From contig NZ_NSDM01000001.1 in assembly GCF_030852425.1 (NCBI RefSeq), positions 124,001 through 188,000 of the forward strand: a stretch of DNA of 64,000 nucleotides, in the 5' to 3' direction. The notes under the pieces are model-generated. The model did no database searches, was not told the origin of the DNA, and worked only from the letters and a program-made list of their open reading frames with translations. The stretch is from Saccharothrix longispora (GTDB lineage: Bacteria; Actinomycetota; Actinomycetes; Mycobacteriales; Pseudonocardiaceae). Shown here in pieces: positions 8,629-17,587 of the stretch. Each line of letters begins with the position of its first letter. Position 1 is the first letter of the stretch. Position numbers and translations under genes: made by a program.

Positions 8629-11379
8629 TCACCCGCCGTGACGGGCCGGCGACAGCCGGCTGACCTCCTCGCGCACCGCGGCGGCCTCCGCCGGGTCGAG
8701 GCCGTCGAACAGCTCCGCCGCCCGCTCCAGCGCGGCCAGGGCGGCGGGCACGTCGCCGCGGTCCCGCTCGGCGTGGCCGAGGCGGCGCGACGTGCGGGCC
8801 TCCTCGTCCTTCGCGCCGGTGTCGCGCCACAGCTCCACGGCCTCGCGGAACCGGGCCACCGCCTCGTCGTGCCGCCCGGAGTGGTGCAGCGCGTGGCCGA
8901 GGCTGTCCAGGGCGCCGGCCTGGCCGAACAGGTCCCCCAGCTCGCGGAACGCGGACAGCGCCTCCCGGCAGTGCGCCAACGCGGCGTCGTGGTCGCCGAG
9001 GAGGCTGTGGAACCAGCCCACCGCGTTCAGCGCGCCCGCCACGGCCGCCGGCCGCCCCGACCCGCGGAACAGCTCCAGGGCGCTCGCGCACTCGCGCAGC
9101 GAGTCCTCGTACCGGCCGCGCTGCTCGTGCACCGCGGCCAGGCCCCGGTGCGCGCGGGCGCGGCCGAAGTCGTCACCCAGCCGGGAGGACAGCTCCAGCG
9201 CCAGCCCGTAGTGCCGGGCCGCGCCGTCCAGGTCGCCGGTCTTGATGCCGGTGAGGCCGATGTTGCGGTGCGCCCTGACCTGCGCGTCGAGGTCGCCGAG
9301 CCGGAGGCCCGCGGCCAGCGCGACCTGCTGCGTGGCCAGCTGGTCGCGCCAGTGGCCCTGGCGCTGGAAGTACGTGGCGACCGTCCACGCGAGTTGCCAC
9401 GCGTGCGCGTCGAACCCCTCCTCGTGCGCCAGCTCCACCGCACCGACCAGGACCGGGTGCTCGGTGGCGAACCACGCCAGCGCGGCGCGGTGGTCGACCG
9501 GCTCGACGGGGACCGCGCCCGGGCCGGCGGGCACCAGCGCGACGGGGTCGCGCTGCGGGTAGAGCAGCCGGTCGGCCCGGTCGGCGCTGTGCAGCAGGTG
9601 GTCGAGCAGCCCGCGCACGGCGGCGCGCCGCTCGTCCTCGTCGTGGTGCTCGCGCGCCTCGTCGGCGGCGTAGAGGCGGGTCAGGTCGTGGAAGGCGTAC
9701 CGGCCGGGCGCGGGCTGGGACATCAGCCGGGACCGCACCAGCTCGCGCAGCGCCTCCTTCGCCGCCGGCGTGCCCACGCCCGCCAGGCTCGCGGTGGCGG
9801 CGGGCGTCACGTGCGGGCCGGGGTGCAGGCCGAGCAGGCGGAAGACCCGCGCGGTCGGCTCGCTCAGCCGGCGGCACGACCAGGAGAACACCGCGCGCGC
9901 CGCGGTGGCCGGGTCGCCGGCGTCCAGCGCGGCCAACCGGGTCCGCTCGTCGGCCAGCTCGGCGGCGAGCGCGCCCAGCGGCAGGTCCGGGTCGGCCGCG
10001 GCGCGGGCGGCGACGATGGCCAGCGCGAGCGGCAGGCCCGCGCAGTGCGCCACCAGGGAGTCGAGCGCGGCCGGTTCGGCGGCCCGCCCGACCGACCCGA
10101 TCCGCCGCTCCAGCAGCGCCCGCGCCTCCGGCTCGTCGAGCAGGTCGAGCGACAGCGGCACGGCGCCCTCGCGCACCACCAGGCCGCTCAGGTCGTTGCG
10201 GCTGGTGATCAGCACGAGCGGCGCCGTGCCGCCGGGCAGCAGCGGGCGCACCTGCTCGCTGTCGCGCGCGTTGTCCAGCAGCACGAGGACGCGCCGGTCG
10301 GCGAGGACCGTCCGGTACAGCGCGGCCCGCGCGTCCAGGCCGACCGGGACCCGGCCGCGGTCCACGCCCAGCGCGTCCAGGAAGTGCCGGATCGCCTCGT
10401 CCGGCCGCACCGGGTCGGCGGTCGGGTCGTACCCGCGCAGGTCGGCGTAGAGCTGGCCGTCGGGGAACCGGTCGGCCACCTCGTGCGCCCAGTGCACGGC
10501 GAGCGCGGTCTTGCCGACACCCGCGGTGCCGCCGATCGCGGCGACCACGACGGTGCCCGCGTCGACGTCCAGCAACCCGTCCAGCGCGGCCAGCTCGGCG
10601 CGGCGGCCCACGAAGAACCCGGTGCGCGGCGGCAGCCGGCGGGGCGCGACCGGGCGTGGCGCCGGCAGTTCCCGGTGCAGCCGCTGGAGGTTCGGGCCGG
10701 GCTCGACGCCCAGCTGGTCGGCCAGCCTGGCGCGCAGCGCCGCGTACGCGGCGAGCGCCTCGGTCCGCCGTCCCGACCGCGCCAGGGCCGTCATCAGCAG
10801 GGCCCAGAACCGCTCCCGCAACGGGTGCCGCGCGACGAGCCCGCGCAGCTCCTCCTCCAGCTCACCGCCGCCACCGGCCTCCAGGTCGGCCTCGATGCGC
10901 CGCTCCAGCACCACCAGGTGCTCCTCCAGCAGCGGTGGCACGTCCTCGCGGCGCAGCACGGGCGACGCCACGTCCGCCACCGGCGTGCCGCGCCACAGCC
11001 GCAGCGCCGCCGCGTACTCGCCCCCCGCGGCCAGCTCGCGGAACACGTGCAGGTCCAGCGCGCCCGGCGGCACGTCCGCCGCGTAGCCGTTCGCGGTGGT
11101 GCGCACCACGTTCGCCTCGCCGAGCGCCTGCCGCAGGCGCGTCACGACCATCTGGAGCGTCGCCTTCACCCGGCGCGGGGCGGGCGCGTCGCCGTTCCAC
11201 AGCCGCGCCACGAGGTCCTCGACCGGCACGGTCCGGCCGGCGCGCAGCAGGAGCGCGGCGAGCAGCGCGCGGGCCCGGTCACCGGGTACGGCCACCTCCC
11301 GGTCACCGTGCCGCACCTCCAGCGGGCCGAGCACCGCGAACCGGACTTCCGGTCTCCTCGGGTTCCGATAGGCAGCCAC
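8629..11379 (-). CDS. AfsR/SARP-family transcriptional regulator, paralogue of the downstream gene
   Basis: Regulator of 916 aa with the same order as its neighbour: winged helix (12-105), BTAD (110-240), NB-ARC ATPase with GGTAGVGKT (283-291), and a TPR-rich C-terminal half. The two proteins align along their whole length, so this looks like a tandem duplication. The GTG start at 11379 has no good ribosome site. A -10-like TAGACA at 11386-11391 lies six bases upstream, so the mRNA may be leaderless. GTGAG repeat arrays at 11448-11664 lie just upstream and could be its own binding sites. The target genes are not evident. Confidence 0.9.
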   Translation of the reverse strand: MAAYRNPRRPEVRFAVLGPLEVRHGDREVAVPGDRARALLAALLLRAGRTVPVEDLVARLWNGDAPAPRRVKATLQMVVTRLRQALGEANVVRTTANGYAADVPPGALDLHVFRELAAGGEYAAALRLWRGTPVADVASPVLRREDVPPLLEEHLVVLERRIEADLEAGGGGELEEELRGLVARHPLRERFWALLMTALARSGRRTEALAAYAALRARLADQLGVEPGPNLQRLHRELPAPRPVAPRRLPPRTGFFVGRRAELAALDGLLDVDAGTVVVAAIGGTAGVGKTALAVHWAHEVADRFPDGQLYADLRGYDPTADPVRPDEAIRHFLDALGVDRGRVPVGLDARAALYRTVLADRRVLVLLDNARDSEQVRPLLPGGTAPLVLITSRNDLSGLVVREGAVPLSLDLLDEPEARALLERRIGSVGRAAEPAALDSLVAHCAGLPLALAIVAARAAADPDLPLGALAAELADERTRLAALDAGDPATAARAVFSWSCRRLSEPTARVFRLLGLHPGPHVTPAATASLAGVGTPAAKEALRELVRSRLMSQPAPGRYAFHDLTRLYAADEAREHHDEDERRAAVRGLLDHLLHSADRADRLLYPQRDPVALVPAGPGAVPVEPVDHRAALAWFATEHPVLVGAVELAHEEGFDAHAWQLAWTVATYFQRQGHWRDQLATQQVALAAGLRLGDLDAQVRAHRNIGLTGIKTGDLDGAARHYGLALELSSRLGDDFGRARAHRGLAAVHEQRGRYEDSLRECASALELFRGSGRPAAVAGALNAVGWFHSLLGDHDAALAHCREALSAFRELGDLFGQAGALDSLGHALHHSGRHDEAVARFREAVELWRDTGAKDEEARTSRRLGHAERDRGDVPAALAALERAAELFDGLDPAEAAAVREEVSRLSPARHGG

Positions 11380-11447
11380 CCCGAATGTCTACCGCGACGG
11401 GCGGCGTGGCGCGCGTACGCCGACCGGGTCGGACCGGCCCACCGGGG

Positions 11448-11664
11448 GTGAGGGCGCCGTGAGCGGAGTGTGAGGAGCCCTCGGCACACTGGGACGTGCC
11501 CACCACCACACCACAACGGGCGGTGGGACCGCACCGGGGGGAGCGGTACCGGGACGCGGTGTGCCGTCGGGGAGCGGCACGCCGCTCCCGGAGCCGACCG
11601 GCGTCGGGGGGTCCGGGGTTCGGACGAGCCTCGTGTGAGCCGAGTGTGAGGGCCGTGCGGCACA
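11448..11664. repeat. Two arrays of 11-bp-spaced GTGAG repeats in the gap between SARP gene and eccC
   Basis: The gene-free stretch 11380-11874 contains two related arrays on the plus strand. Array 1 has GTGAG at 11448, 11459 and 11470. Array 2 has ACGAG at 11624 and GTGAG at 11635 and 11646. Every step is exactly 11 bp, one DNA turn. In both arrays the sequence GGCACA begins exactly 8 bp after the last repeat (11483 and 11659). SARP regulators are known to bind directly repeated heptamers with 11-bp spacing placed 8 bp from the -10 box. I see no plausible gene on the plus strand here. Confidence 0.7.
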
Positions 11665-11835
11665 GTGTGCGCAGGTCCACCGCGGGACGCGGGAACGGCG
11701 GTGAGGGGCACGGGGGGTGTCGCCGTTCGCGCTGGTGGGGGGCTGCCCCCGCGGGGGACCGGGACGGCCCGCGACCTGTTCGGCGATCGCCCGCCGGACG
11801 GGCCGCGGGCCGTACCCGTGCTCAGGCCGTGCGCG

Positions 11836-11862
11836 GGTGGGGGCCCCGCCGGGACCCCCACC
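11836..11862 (-). terminator. Hairpin after eccC
   Basis: Arms GGTGGGGG (11836-11843) and CCCCCACC (11855-11862) pair perfectly, with three more inner pairs past a C/A mismatch. It begins 12 nt downstream of the eccC stop on the minus strand. There is no U-tract. Confidence 0.6.
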
Positions 11863-11874
11863 GTCGGCGACGAC

Positions 11875-14800
11875 TCACTCCGGGTCGATCCAGGAGACCT
11901 GGATGCGCTGTTGGCCGAACTTGCGGGTCACCAGCGTGCCCCGGCCCGGCGGCTGCGGCGACGGCTTGAGGTTGCCGACGACCGAGCCCTCCTCCTTCGA
12001 ACCGGAACCGACCAGGAACGGGGCCGAGAGCTCCTTGAGCTTGCCGAGGATCGGGTCGAACAGCGCCCGGGACGCGCCACCCATGCGGCGGACCACCACG
12101 ATGTGCAGCCCGACGTCCTTGGCCTGCGGGATGAACTCGGCCAGCGGCGCGAGCGGGTTCTGACCGCCCTGCGGCGCCACCAGGTCGTAGTCGTCGACCA
12201 CGATGAACAGCTCCGGGCCCTTCCACCACGAGCGGTTCTTCAGCTGCTCCTGGGTGACGTTCGGGCCGGGCAGGCGGCCGGTCATCGAACCGCGGACGTC
12301 CTTGATCATGTCCGTGAGCTGGGCCGACGACACGGCGTAGGACAGCAGGTGGTCCGTCTCGATGTAGCCGAGCATGGTGCGCCGGTAGTCGACCAGCATG
12401 ATCAGCGCCTCGGTCGAGGTGTAGCTGTTCATGATGCCGCGCACGATGGTGCGCAGCAGGTTCGTCTTGCCGGACTCGCCGTCGGCCAGCGACATGAAGT
12501 GCGGGTCGGCGTCGAAGTCCAGGTAGACCGGCGCCAGCGCGTCCTCGTTGACGCCGATCGGCACGAGGTGGCCGCGGTTCGGGTTGAGCTGCTGGACCTG
12601 GTTCATGAAGTCGGCGTACGGCAGCACGTCGGGCAGCAGGCGGACCTGCGGCGCGCGGCGCCCGCGCCAGGACGCGTTGACCTTGGCCATCATGTCCTGC
12701 ACGCCGGCGGACACGCTCTCCGCGTCCGAGGACGCGTCGATGCGCGGCAGCGCGGTGAGGAAGTGCAGCTTCTGCGGCGACAGGCCGCGGCCCGGCCGGC
12801 CGGCCGGGATGTTGACGGCGACCTTGCGGTCCACGTCCGACTCGCTCGGGTCGCCGAGGCGCAGCTCGAAGCGGGTGCCCAGGAGGTCCTTCATCGCGGG
12901 CCGGATCTCCGCCCACCGGTTCGCCGACACGACCACGTGCACGCCGTAGGACAGGCCCTGCGCGGTGAGCGCCTGGACCATCGGCTCCAGCGCCTCGAAC
13001 TCCTGCCGGAAGTTCATCCAGCCGTCGACGATCAGGAACGCGTCGCCGAACAGGTCGTCGCGGATCTCGCCGCGCCGCCTGCGGTTGCGGAACTCGACCA
13101 TCGAGTCGATGCCCTGCGCCCGGAACCGCTGCTCGCGCTCCGAGATCAGGCCCGACAGCTCGGCCACCATGCGCCGCGCCTTGTCGACGTCCAGGCGGGA
13201 GGCGAAGCCACCGACGTGCGGCAGGTTCTCCATCGCGGCGAGCGTGCCGCCACCGAGGTCGAGGCAGTAGAACTGCACCTCCTCGGGGGTGTGCGTCAAC
13301 GCCATCGACGTGATGAGGGTCCGCAGCATCATCGACTTGCCCGACTGCGGGCCGCCGACGACCGCGCCGTGGCCGGCCGCGCCGGAGAAGTCCGCCCACA
13401 GCAGGTCGCGCCGCTGCTCGAACGGCTTGTCGACCACGCCGAGGGGCAGCTGGAGCTTGCCGTTGGCGAAGAACCCGGGCGCGGTCAGACCGCGGTCCTC
13501 GGTCGCCTGGAGCGGCGGCAGGAGGGTGTCCAGCGACGGCGGCTCGTTCAGCGGCGGCAGCCACACCTCGTGCGCGGGCGGGCCCTGGCCCACCAGGCGC
13601 TCGACGATGACCTCCAGCTCGCTGGGCTCGTTGGAGTCCTCCTTCTTCTCCTGCTTGACCGGCTCGAGCGGCTTGACCGGCTCCTTGGGGATCTCGATGT
13701 AGTCCGGCACGAAGAAGCGCGGCCGCTTGTCGCTGGTCACCGGCGCGGACGGGCCCGCGACCTGGAGGCCGGCGGGCCGGTACGGGCCGGACACGTACAG
13801 CGCCTTGAACCGGGTCAGCGGCGAACCCTGCACGCCCAGGTAGCCCGAGCCGGGGATGGGCGGCAGCTCGTAGGCGTCCGGCACGCCGATCGCGGCGCGC
13901 GACTCGGCGGCGGAGAACGTCTTCAGGCCGATCCGGTAGGACAGGAACGTGTCCAGGCCGCGCAGCTTGCCCTCTTCGAGGCGCTGCGAGGCCAGCAGCA
14001 TGTGCATCTGGAGGGACCGGCCGACGCGGCCGATCTGGAGGAAGATGTCGATGAAGTCCGGCTTGGCCGTCAGCATCTCGGAGAACTCGTCGATGCAGAT
14101 GAACAGCGCGGGCAGCGGGTCGAGGTCGGCGCCGTTCTCACGGGCCTTCTCGTAGTCCCAGACGTTCTTGTAGTTGCCCTTGGCCAGGACCTCCTGGCGG
14201 CGCGACACCTCGCCGGCGATGGCGTCCTTCATGCGGTCGACCAGGGTCAGGTCGCCCGCCAGGTTGGTGATCGTCGCGGCGACGTGCGGGGCCTTGTCCA
14301 GGCCCAGGAACGTCGCACCGCCCTTGAAGTCGACGAGGATCATGTTGAGCGACGTCGACGAGTGCGTGGCGAGCATGCCGAGCACGAGCGTGCGCAGGAA
14401 CTCGGACTTGCCGGAACCGGTCGCGCCGATGCACAGGCCGTGCGGGCCCATGCCCTCCATCGCGGCTTCCTTGATGTCCAGCTCGACCTGCTGGCCGTAC
14501 TCGCCGATGCCGAACGGCACGCGGTAGCGGTCGCGCACCGGCCTCGGCCGCCACGCGCCCTGCACGTCGAAGGTCATCGGGTCGCCGGGGACGCCCAGGA
14601 ACTCCAGCAGCGGCGGGTTGTTGCTCATCGACAGCGGGTCCTCGTCGCCGCCGCCCGCCTCCACGCCGCCGATCCGGTACGGCGACAGCCGCCGGGCCAG
14701 CGCCTCGGCCTCGACCACGCTCAGCCAGTCCGGCGAGCCGAACCACTCGACGCCGCTCGCGCTGCGCGCGCCGAGCTTGCCGTCCTCGATGACCAGCCGC

Positions 14801-15876
14801 AGGCCGCGGCGGGCGGTGAGGTTGCCCAGGGACTCGGACAGGTCGAGCAGCGTGACGCCGACCAGGCCCTCCTCCAGGATGATCTGCTCTTCCCGGGTGA
14901 CGTCGCCGTCGTCGATCACGATGACGACGTGCGGCTGGTCGGCGGGCGGCGGCGCGTTGCGGGTGAACCGCTGGCGGTCGCGCAGCTGCTCGTCGAGCAT
15001 CTGCTCGACCTCGGAGAGGGAGCCCGCCATCATCCGCATCTGGCCGATGCCGTCGACGATGTTCGGGTGCTGCACGTGCGGCAGCCACTTCATCCACTCC
15101 CACTCGGCCTTGGTGCGACCGGTGGTGACGACGGCGATCAGCAGGTCGTCCGGCGAGTGGAAGGTGGCCATCTGCGCGAGCAGGGCGCGGGCCAGGCCGC
15201 GCTTCTCCTCGATCCCGCCGAGCAGGCCGACGGCGGCGAAGCCGCGCAGCGCGATCGAGATCGGCAGGTCGGGCACCAGCGAGTGGGCGCGCACGAAGCG
15301 GCGCAGCGCCAGCGTCGCGATGGGCTCCAGCTCCTCGACCGGGCCGGTCTGCGGCGGCACCAGGCGGGTGGCCAGGCGCTGCGAGCCGCGGCCCGCGCGC
15401 AGGTGGCAGAAGTCCGGGTCGTTCTGCCGGCGCTCCCACATGCGCCGGGTCGTGGCCAGGGACCACAGCATCTGGGGGTCGGGGTGGACCCACTCGCGCT
15501 CGGCGCGCTGCTCGTTGGCGGCTTCGCGGGCGCGGTCGCGCATCTGGCCGAGGTAGCGCAGGTAGTCCTTGCGGTCCTCGTTCATCTCGGCCTTCTTCTG
15601 GCCCTTGCCCCCGCCCATGCCGCCGGCCATCATGCCGATGGTCGAGACCAGCATCATGCCGGGCATGATCATCGCAGCGGGGCTCCGCCCGCTGTAGCTG
15701 AACATCAGCACCATCATGCCGACGGACGACACGATCATGACGACGGGCATCGCCTTCATCATGATGTTGCCGGGGATGACGCGCGGCACCTCGGGTGGTG
15801 GTTCGAGGTGGACCTCACCGCCGGGCGGGCGGGGAGCAGCGAGGCGTGCCGTGCGCTTGAACTGCAGCGTGCTCAC
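11875..15876 (-). CDS. eccC: Type VII secretion FtsK/SpoIIIE ATPase EccC (fused EccCa-EccCb)
   Basis: EccC is the motor and substrate receptor of ESX systems. The 1333-aa protein has two N-terminal membrane segments (about 35-90) and three FtsK-type ATPase domains. Walker A sites are GATGSGKS (484-491), GGPQSGKS (841-848) and ADGESGKT (1131-1138). The first Walker B is LFICIDEF (591-598) with the catalytic Asp-Glu; the second reads FLIVDGW and lacks the Glu, so only domain 1 looks fully active, as reported for other EccC proteins. It starts with GTG at 15876 and is divergent from eccD. The single-chain form matches mycobacterial EccC4. Confidence 0.97.
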   Translation of the reverse strand: MSTLQFKRTARLAAPRPPGGEVHLEPPPEVPRVIPGNIMMKAMPVVMIVSSVGMMVLMFSYSGRSPAAMIMPGMMLVSTIGMMAGGMGGGKGQKKAEMNEDRKDYLRYLGQMRDRAREAANEQRAEREWVHPDPQMLWSLATTRRMWERRQNDPDFCHLRAGRGSQRLATRLVPPQTGPVEELEPIATLALRRFVRAHSLVPDLPISIALRGFAAVGLLGGIEEKRGLARALLAQMATFHSPDDLLIAVVTTGRTKAEWEWMKWLPHVQHPNIVDGIGQMRMMAGSLSEVEQMLDEQLRDRQRFTRNAPPPADQPHVVIVIDDGDVTREEQIILEEGLVGVTLLDLSESLGNLTARRGLRLVIEDGKLGARSASGVEWFGSPDWLSVVEAEALARRLSPYRIGGVEAGGGDEDPLSMSNNPPLLEFLGVPGDPMTFDVQGAWRPRPVRDRYRVPFGIGEYGQQVELDIKEAAMEGMGPHGLCIGATGSGKSEFLRTLVLGMLATHSSTSLNMILVDFKGGATFLGLDKAPHVAATITNLAGDLTLVDRMKDAIAGEVSRRQEVLAKGNYKNVWDYEKARENGADLDPLPALFICIDEFSEMLTAKPDFIDIFLQIGRVGRSLQMHMLLASQRLEEGKLRGLDTFLSYRIGLKTFSAAESRAAIGVPDAYELPPIPGSGYLGVQGSPLTRFKALYVSGPYRPAGLQVAGPSAPVTSDKRPRFFVPDYIEIPKEPVKPLEPVKQEKKEDSNEPSELEVIVERLVGQGPPAHEVWLPPLNEPPSLDTLLPPLQATEDRGLTAPGFFANGKLQLPLGVVDKPFEQRRDLLWADFSGAAGHGAVVGGPQSGKSMMLRTLITSMALTHTPEEVQFYCLDLGGGTLAAMENLPHVGGFASRLDVDKARRMVAELSGLISEREQRFRAQGIDSMVEFRNRRRRGEIRDDLFGDAFLIVDGWMNFRQEFEALEPMVQALTAQGLSYGVHVVVSANRWAEIRPAMKDLLGTRFELRLGDPSESDVDRKVAVNIPAGRPGRGLSPQKLHFLTALPRIDASSDAESVSAGVQDMMAKVNASWRGRRAPQVRLLPDVLPYADFMNQVQQLNPNRGHLVPIGVNEDALAPVYLDFDADPHFMSLADGESGKTNLLRTIVRGIMNSYTSTEALIMLVDYRRTMLGYIETDHLLSYAVSSAQLTDMIKDVRGSMTGRLPGPNVTQEQLKNRSWWKGPELFIVVDDYDLVAPQGGQNPLAPLAEFIPQAKDVGLHIVVVRRMGGASRALFDPILGKLKELSAPFLVGSGSKEEGSVVGNLKPSPQPPGRGTLVTRKFGQQRIQVSWIDPE

Positions 15877-16185
15877 CTGAGAGGCACCTCTTCAAACTCG
15901 ATCGAAAACACCTCTCGGCACGCGTGCGGGTGCGCGCGCCGACCAGTAGCAACCGACACTATTGCGCATCGAAACGACCCGTGGCGGTGGGTCCGGGAAA
16001 TCCGCCGGCCGGAGGTGTTGCGCACGTGTTGTGCGGATCGGCACTTCCGGGTCATTCGGTGAGGCCATACTGGGTCCGCTCCCGCCGGGCCCGCTCCCGC
16101 CGGGGCGGCCGACGGGACCGCCGACCGGCCGAATAGGGTCGGGCGAGACCCACGGCACACACTCATCAGGACTTAGGGGGCGCTG
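15877..16185. promoter_or_regulatory. Divergent control region between eccC and eccD
   Basis: This 309-bp region must hold the start sites for both eccC (minus) and eccD (plus). A TAGTGT -10-like box on the minus strand near 15960 and a CATACT box on the plus strand near 16067 are visible, but neither has a convincing -35 partner. No gene is seen. The assignment rests mainly on the divergent arrangement. Confidence 0.45.
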
Positions 16186-17580
16186 GTGGCGACCGGTACG
16201 ACGGTGTTCAGCCGGGTGACGGTGGTTGCGCCGCGAACGCGTATCGACGTCGCGCTGCCCGCCGACGTCGCGGTGGCCGACCTGCTGCCGATGCTGCTGG
16301 ACATGGCCAAGGAGGCCACTCCGGACGGCGGCGTGCGGCACGGCGGCTGGGCCCTGGCCAAGCTGGGCGACAGCCCGCTCGACCCGAGCCGCACGCTGGC
16401 CTCGCTCGGCGTGGTCGACGGCGAGCTGCTGCAACTGCGCAAGCGCAACGAGAACCCTCCGCCGCCGCTGTACGACGACGTGGTGGACGCGATCGCCGAG
16501 TCCGACCCGGACAGCTTCCGGCCGTGGACGAAGGACACCGCGCGCCGCTACGGCCACATCGCGGGCGCGCTGTCCCTGATCACGGCCGCCGTCGCGGTCC
16601 TGCTGTCCGGTCCGCCGGCCGGCGGCGGCAGCCTCGGCCCGGCGATCAGCGCGGGCGTCGTGGCGATCGTCGCGCTGGCCGCGGGCGCGGTCGTCTCGCG
16701 CTCCTACAACGCGACCGGCACGGGTGTGCTCATCGCCGCCGCGGGCGGCCTGCCCATGGCGTACGTGGCGGGCCTCTACACCGTCCCGGGCCCCATCGGC
16801 CGGCCGAACCTGCTGCTGGCCAGCGCGCTGGTGCTGATCTTCGCGTCGGTGGCGATCCTGCTCATCGGCCGCGGCATCACGGTGTTCATCGCGGCCGCGA
16901 CGGCGGGCGCGCTGAGCGGCCTGGCGTTCCTCGTCGGCATCTTCGTCGACCACCCGCTCCAGGGCATCGCGGCGGCCACCGCGGCCGTCTCGCTCGCGGC
17001 GCTGTCCACGCTGCCCCGGCTGACGATCCAGCTGGCCAAGCTGCCGCTGCCGACCGTGCCGGGCAGCGCCGAGGACCTCAAGGAGGACACCGGCTTCCCG
17101 GAGTACTCCGTCATCGAGCGCCGCACGGCCAACGCCCACGAGTACCTGACCGGCATGATCATCGGCTGCGGCGGCGTCGCCGCGGTGTTCGGCGTCATCG
17201 CCGCCTCCGACGGCACCGTCTGGGGCCCGCTGCTGGCGATCGTGGTGACCCTCGTCCTGCTGCTGCGCGGCCGCTCCTACGCCAACGGCGCGCAGGCCGT
17301 GGCGCTGCTGGCCAGCGGCATGGTGGCGGGCGCGGGCGTGCTGGTCGGCTGGCTCCTCGGCTCCACGCCCGGCGACCGGCTGCTGTACGTGTTCGGCACC
17401 CTCGTGGTGGTCGGCGCGCTGGCGCTGGTGCTCGGCGTGATCTTCCCCCACCAGAAGTTCTCCCCGGTGCTGCGCCGCACGGTCGACGTGCTGGAGGCCA
17501 TCCTCATCGCGGCGGTGCTCCCGCTCGCCCTGGCGGTGATGGACCTGTACGTGGCCATGCGCCAGCTCATCCCCGCGTGA
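16186..17580 (+). CDS. eccD: Type VII secretion integral membrane protein EccD
   Basis: EccD is the multi-spanning core of the ESX membrane complex. The 464-aa product has an N-terminal ubiquitin-like (YukD) domain (about 1-90), then a linker with DSFRPWTKDTARRYG, and roughly eleven hydrophobic helices from residue 125 to the end. The GTG start follows AGGGGGC. The mycosin gene begins 8 nt after its stop, so the two are co-transcribed as in ESX-4. Confidence 0.96.
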   Translation: MATGTTVFSRVTVVAPRTRIDVALPADVAVADLLPMLLDMAKEATPDGGVRHGGWALAKLGDSPLDPSRTLASLGVVDGELLQLRKRNENPPPPLYDDVVDAIAESDPDSFRPWTKDTARRYGHIAGALSLITAAVAVLLSGPPAGGGSLGPAISAGVVAIVALAAGAVVSRSYNATGTGVLIAAAGGLPMAYVAGLYTVPGPIGRPNLLLASALVLIFASVAILLIGRGITVFIAAATAGALSGLAFLVGIFVDHPLQGIAAATAAVSLAALSTLPRLTIQLAKLPLPTVPGSAEDLKEDTGFPEYSVIERRTANAHEYLTGMIIGCGGVAAVFGVIAASDGTVWGPLLAIVVTLVLLLRGRSYANGAQAVALLASGMVAGAGVLVGWLLGSTPGDRLLYVFGTLVVVGALALVLGVIFPHQKFSPVLRRTVDVLEAILIAAVLPLALAVMDLYVAMRQLIPA

Positions 17581-17587
17581 GGAACCG

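Noticed and set aside
5651..8641. 996-codon plus-strand frame across the Hsp70-like and SARP genes
   Set aside because: Low-complexity shadow with no domain; the minus strand encodes clear multi-domain proteins.
11496..11969. Plus-strand frame downstream of the first GTGAG array
   Set aside because: Arg/Gly-rich composition and overlap with the eccC 3' end; no support as a protein gene.
11665..16062. 1465-codon plus-strand frame opposite eccC
   Set aside because: Shadow of the eccC codon pattern; no ribosome site, no recognisable domain.
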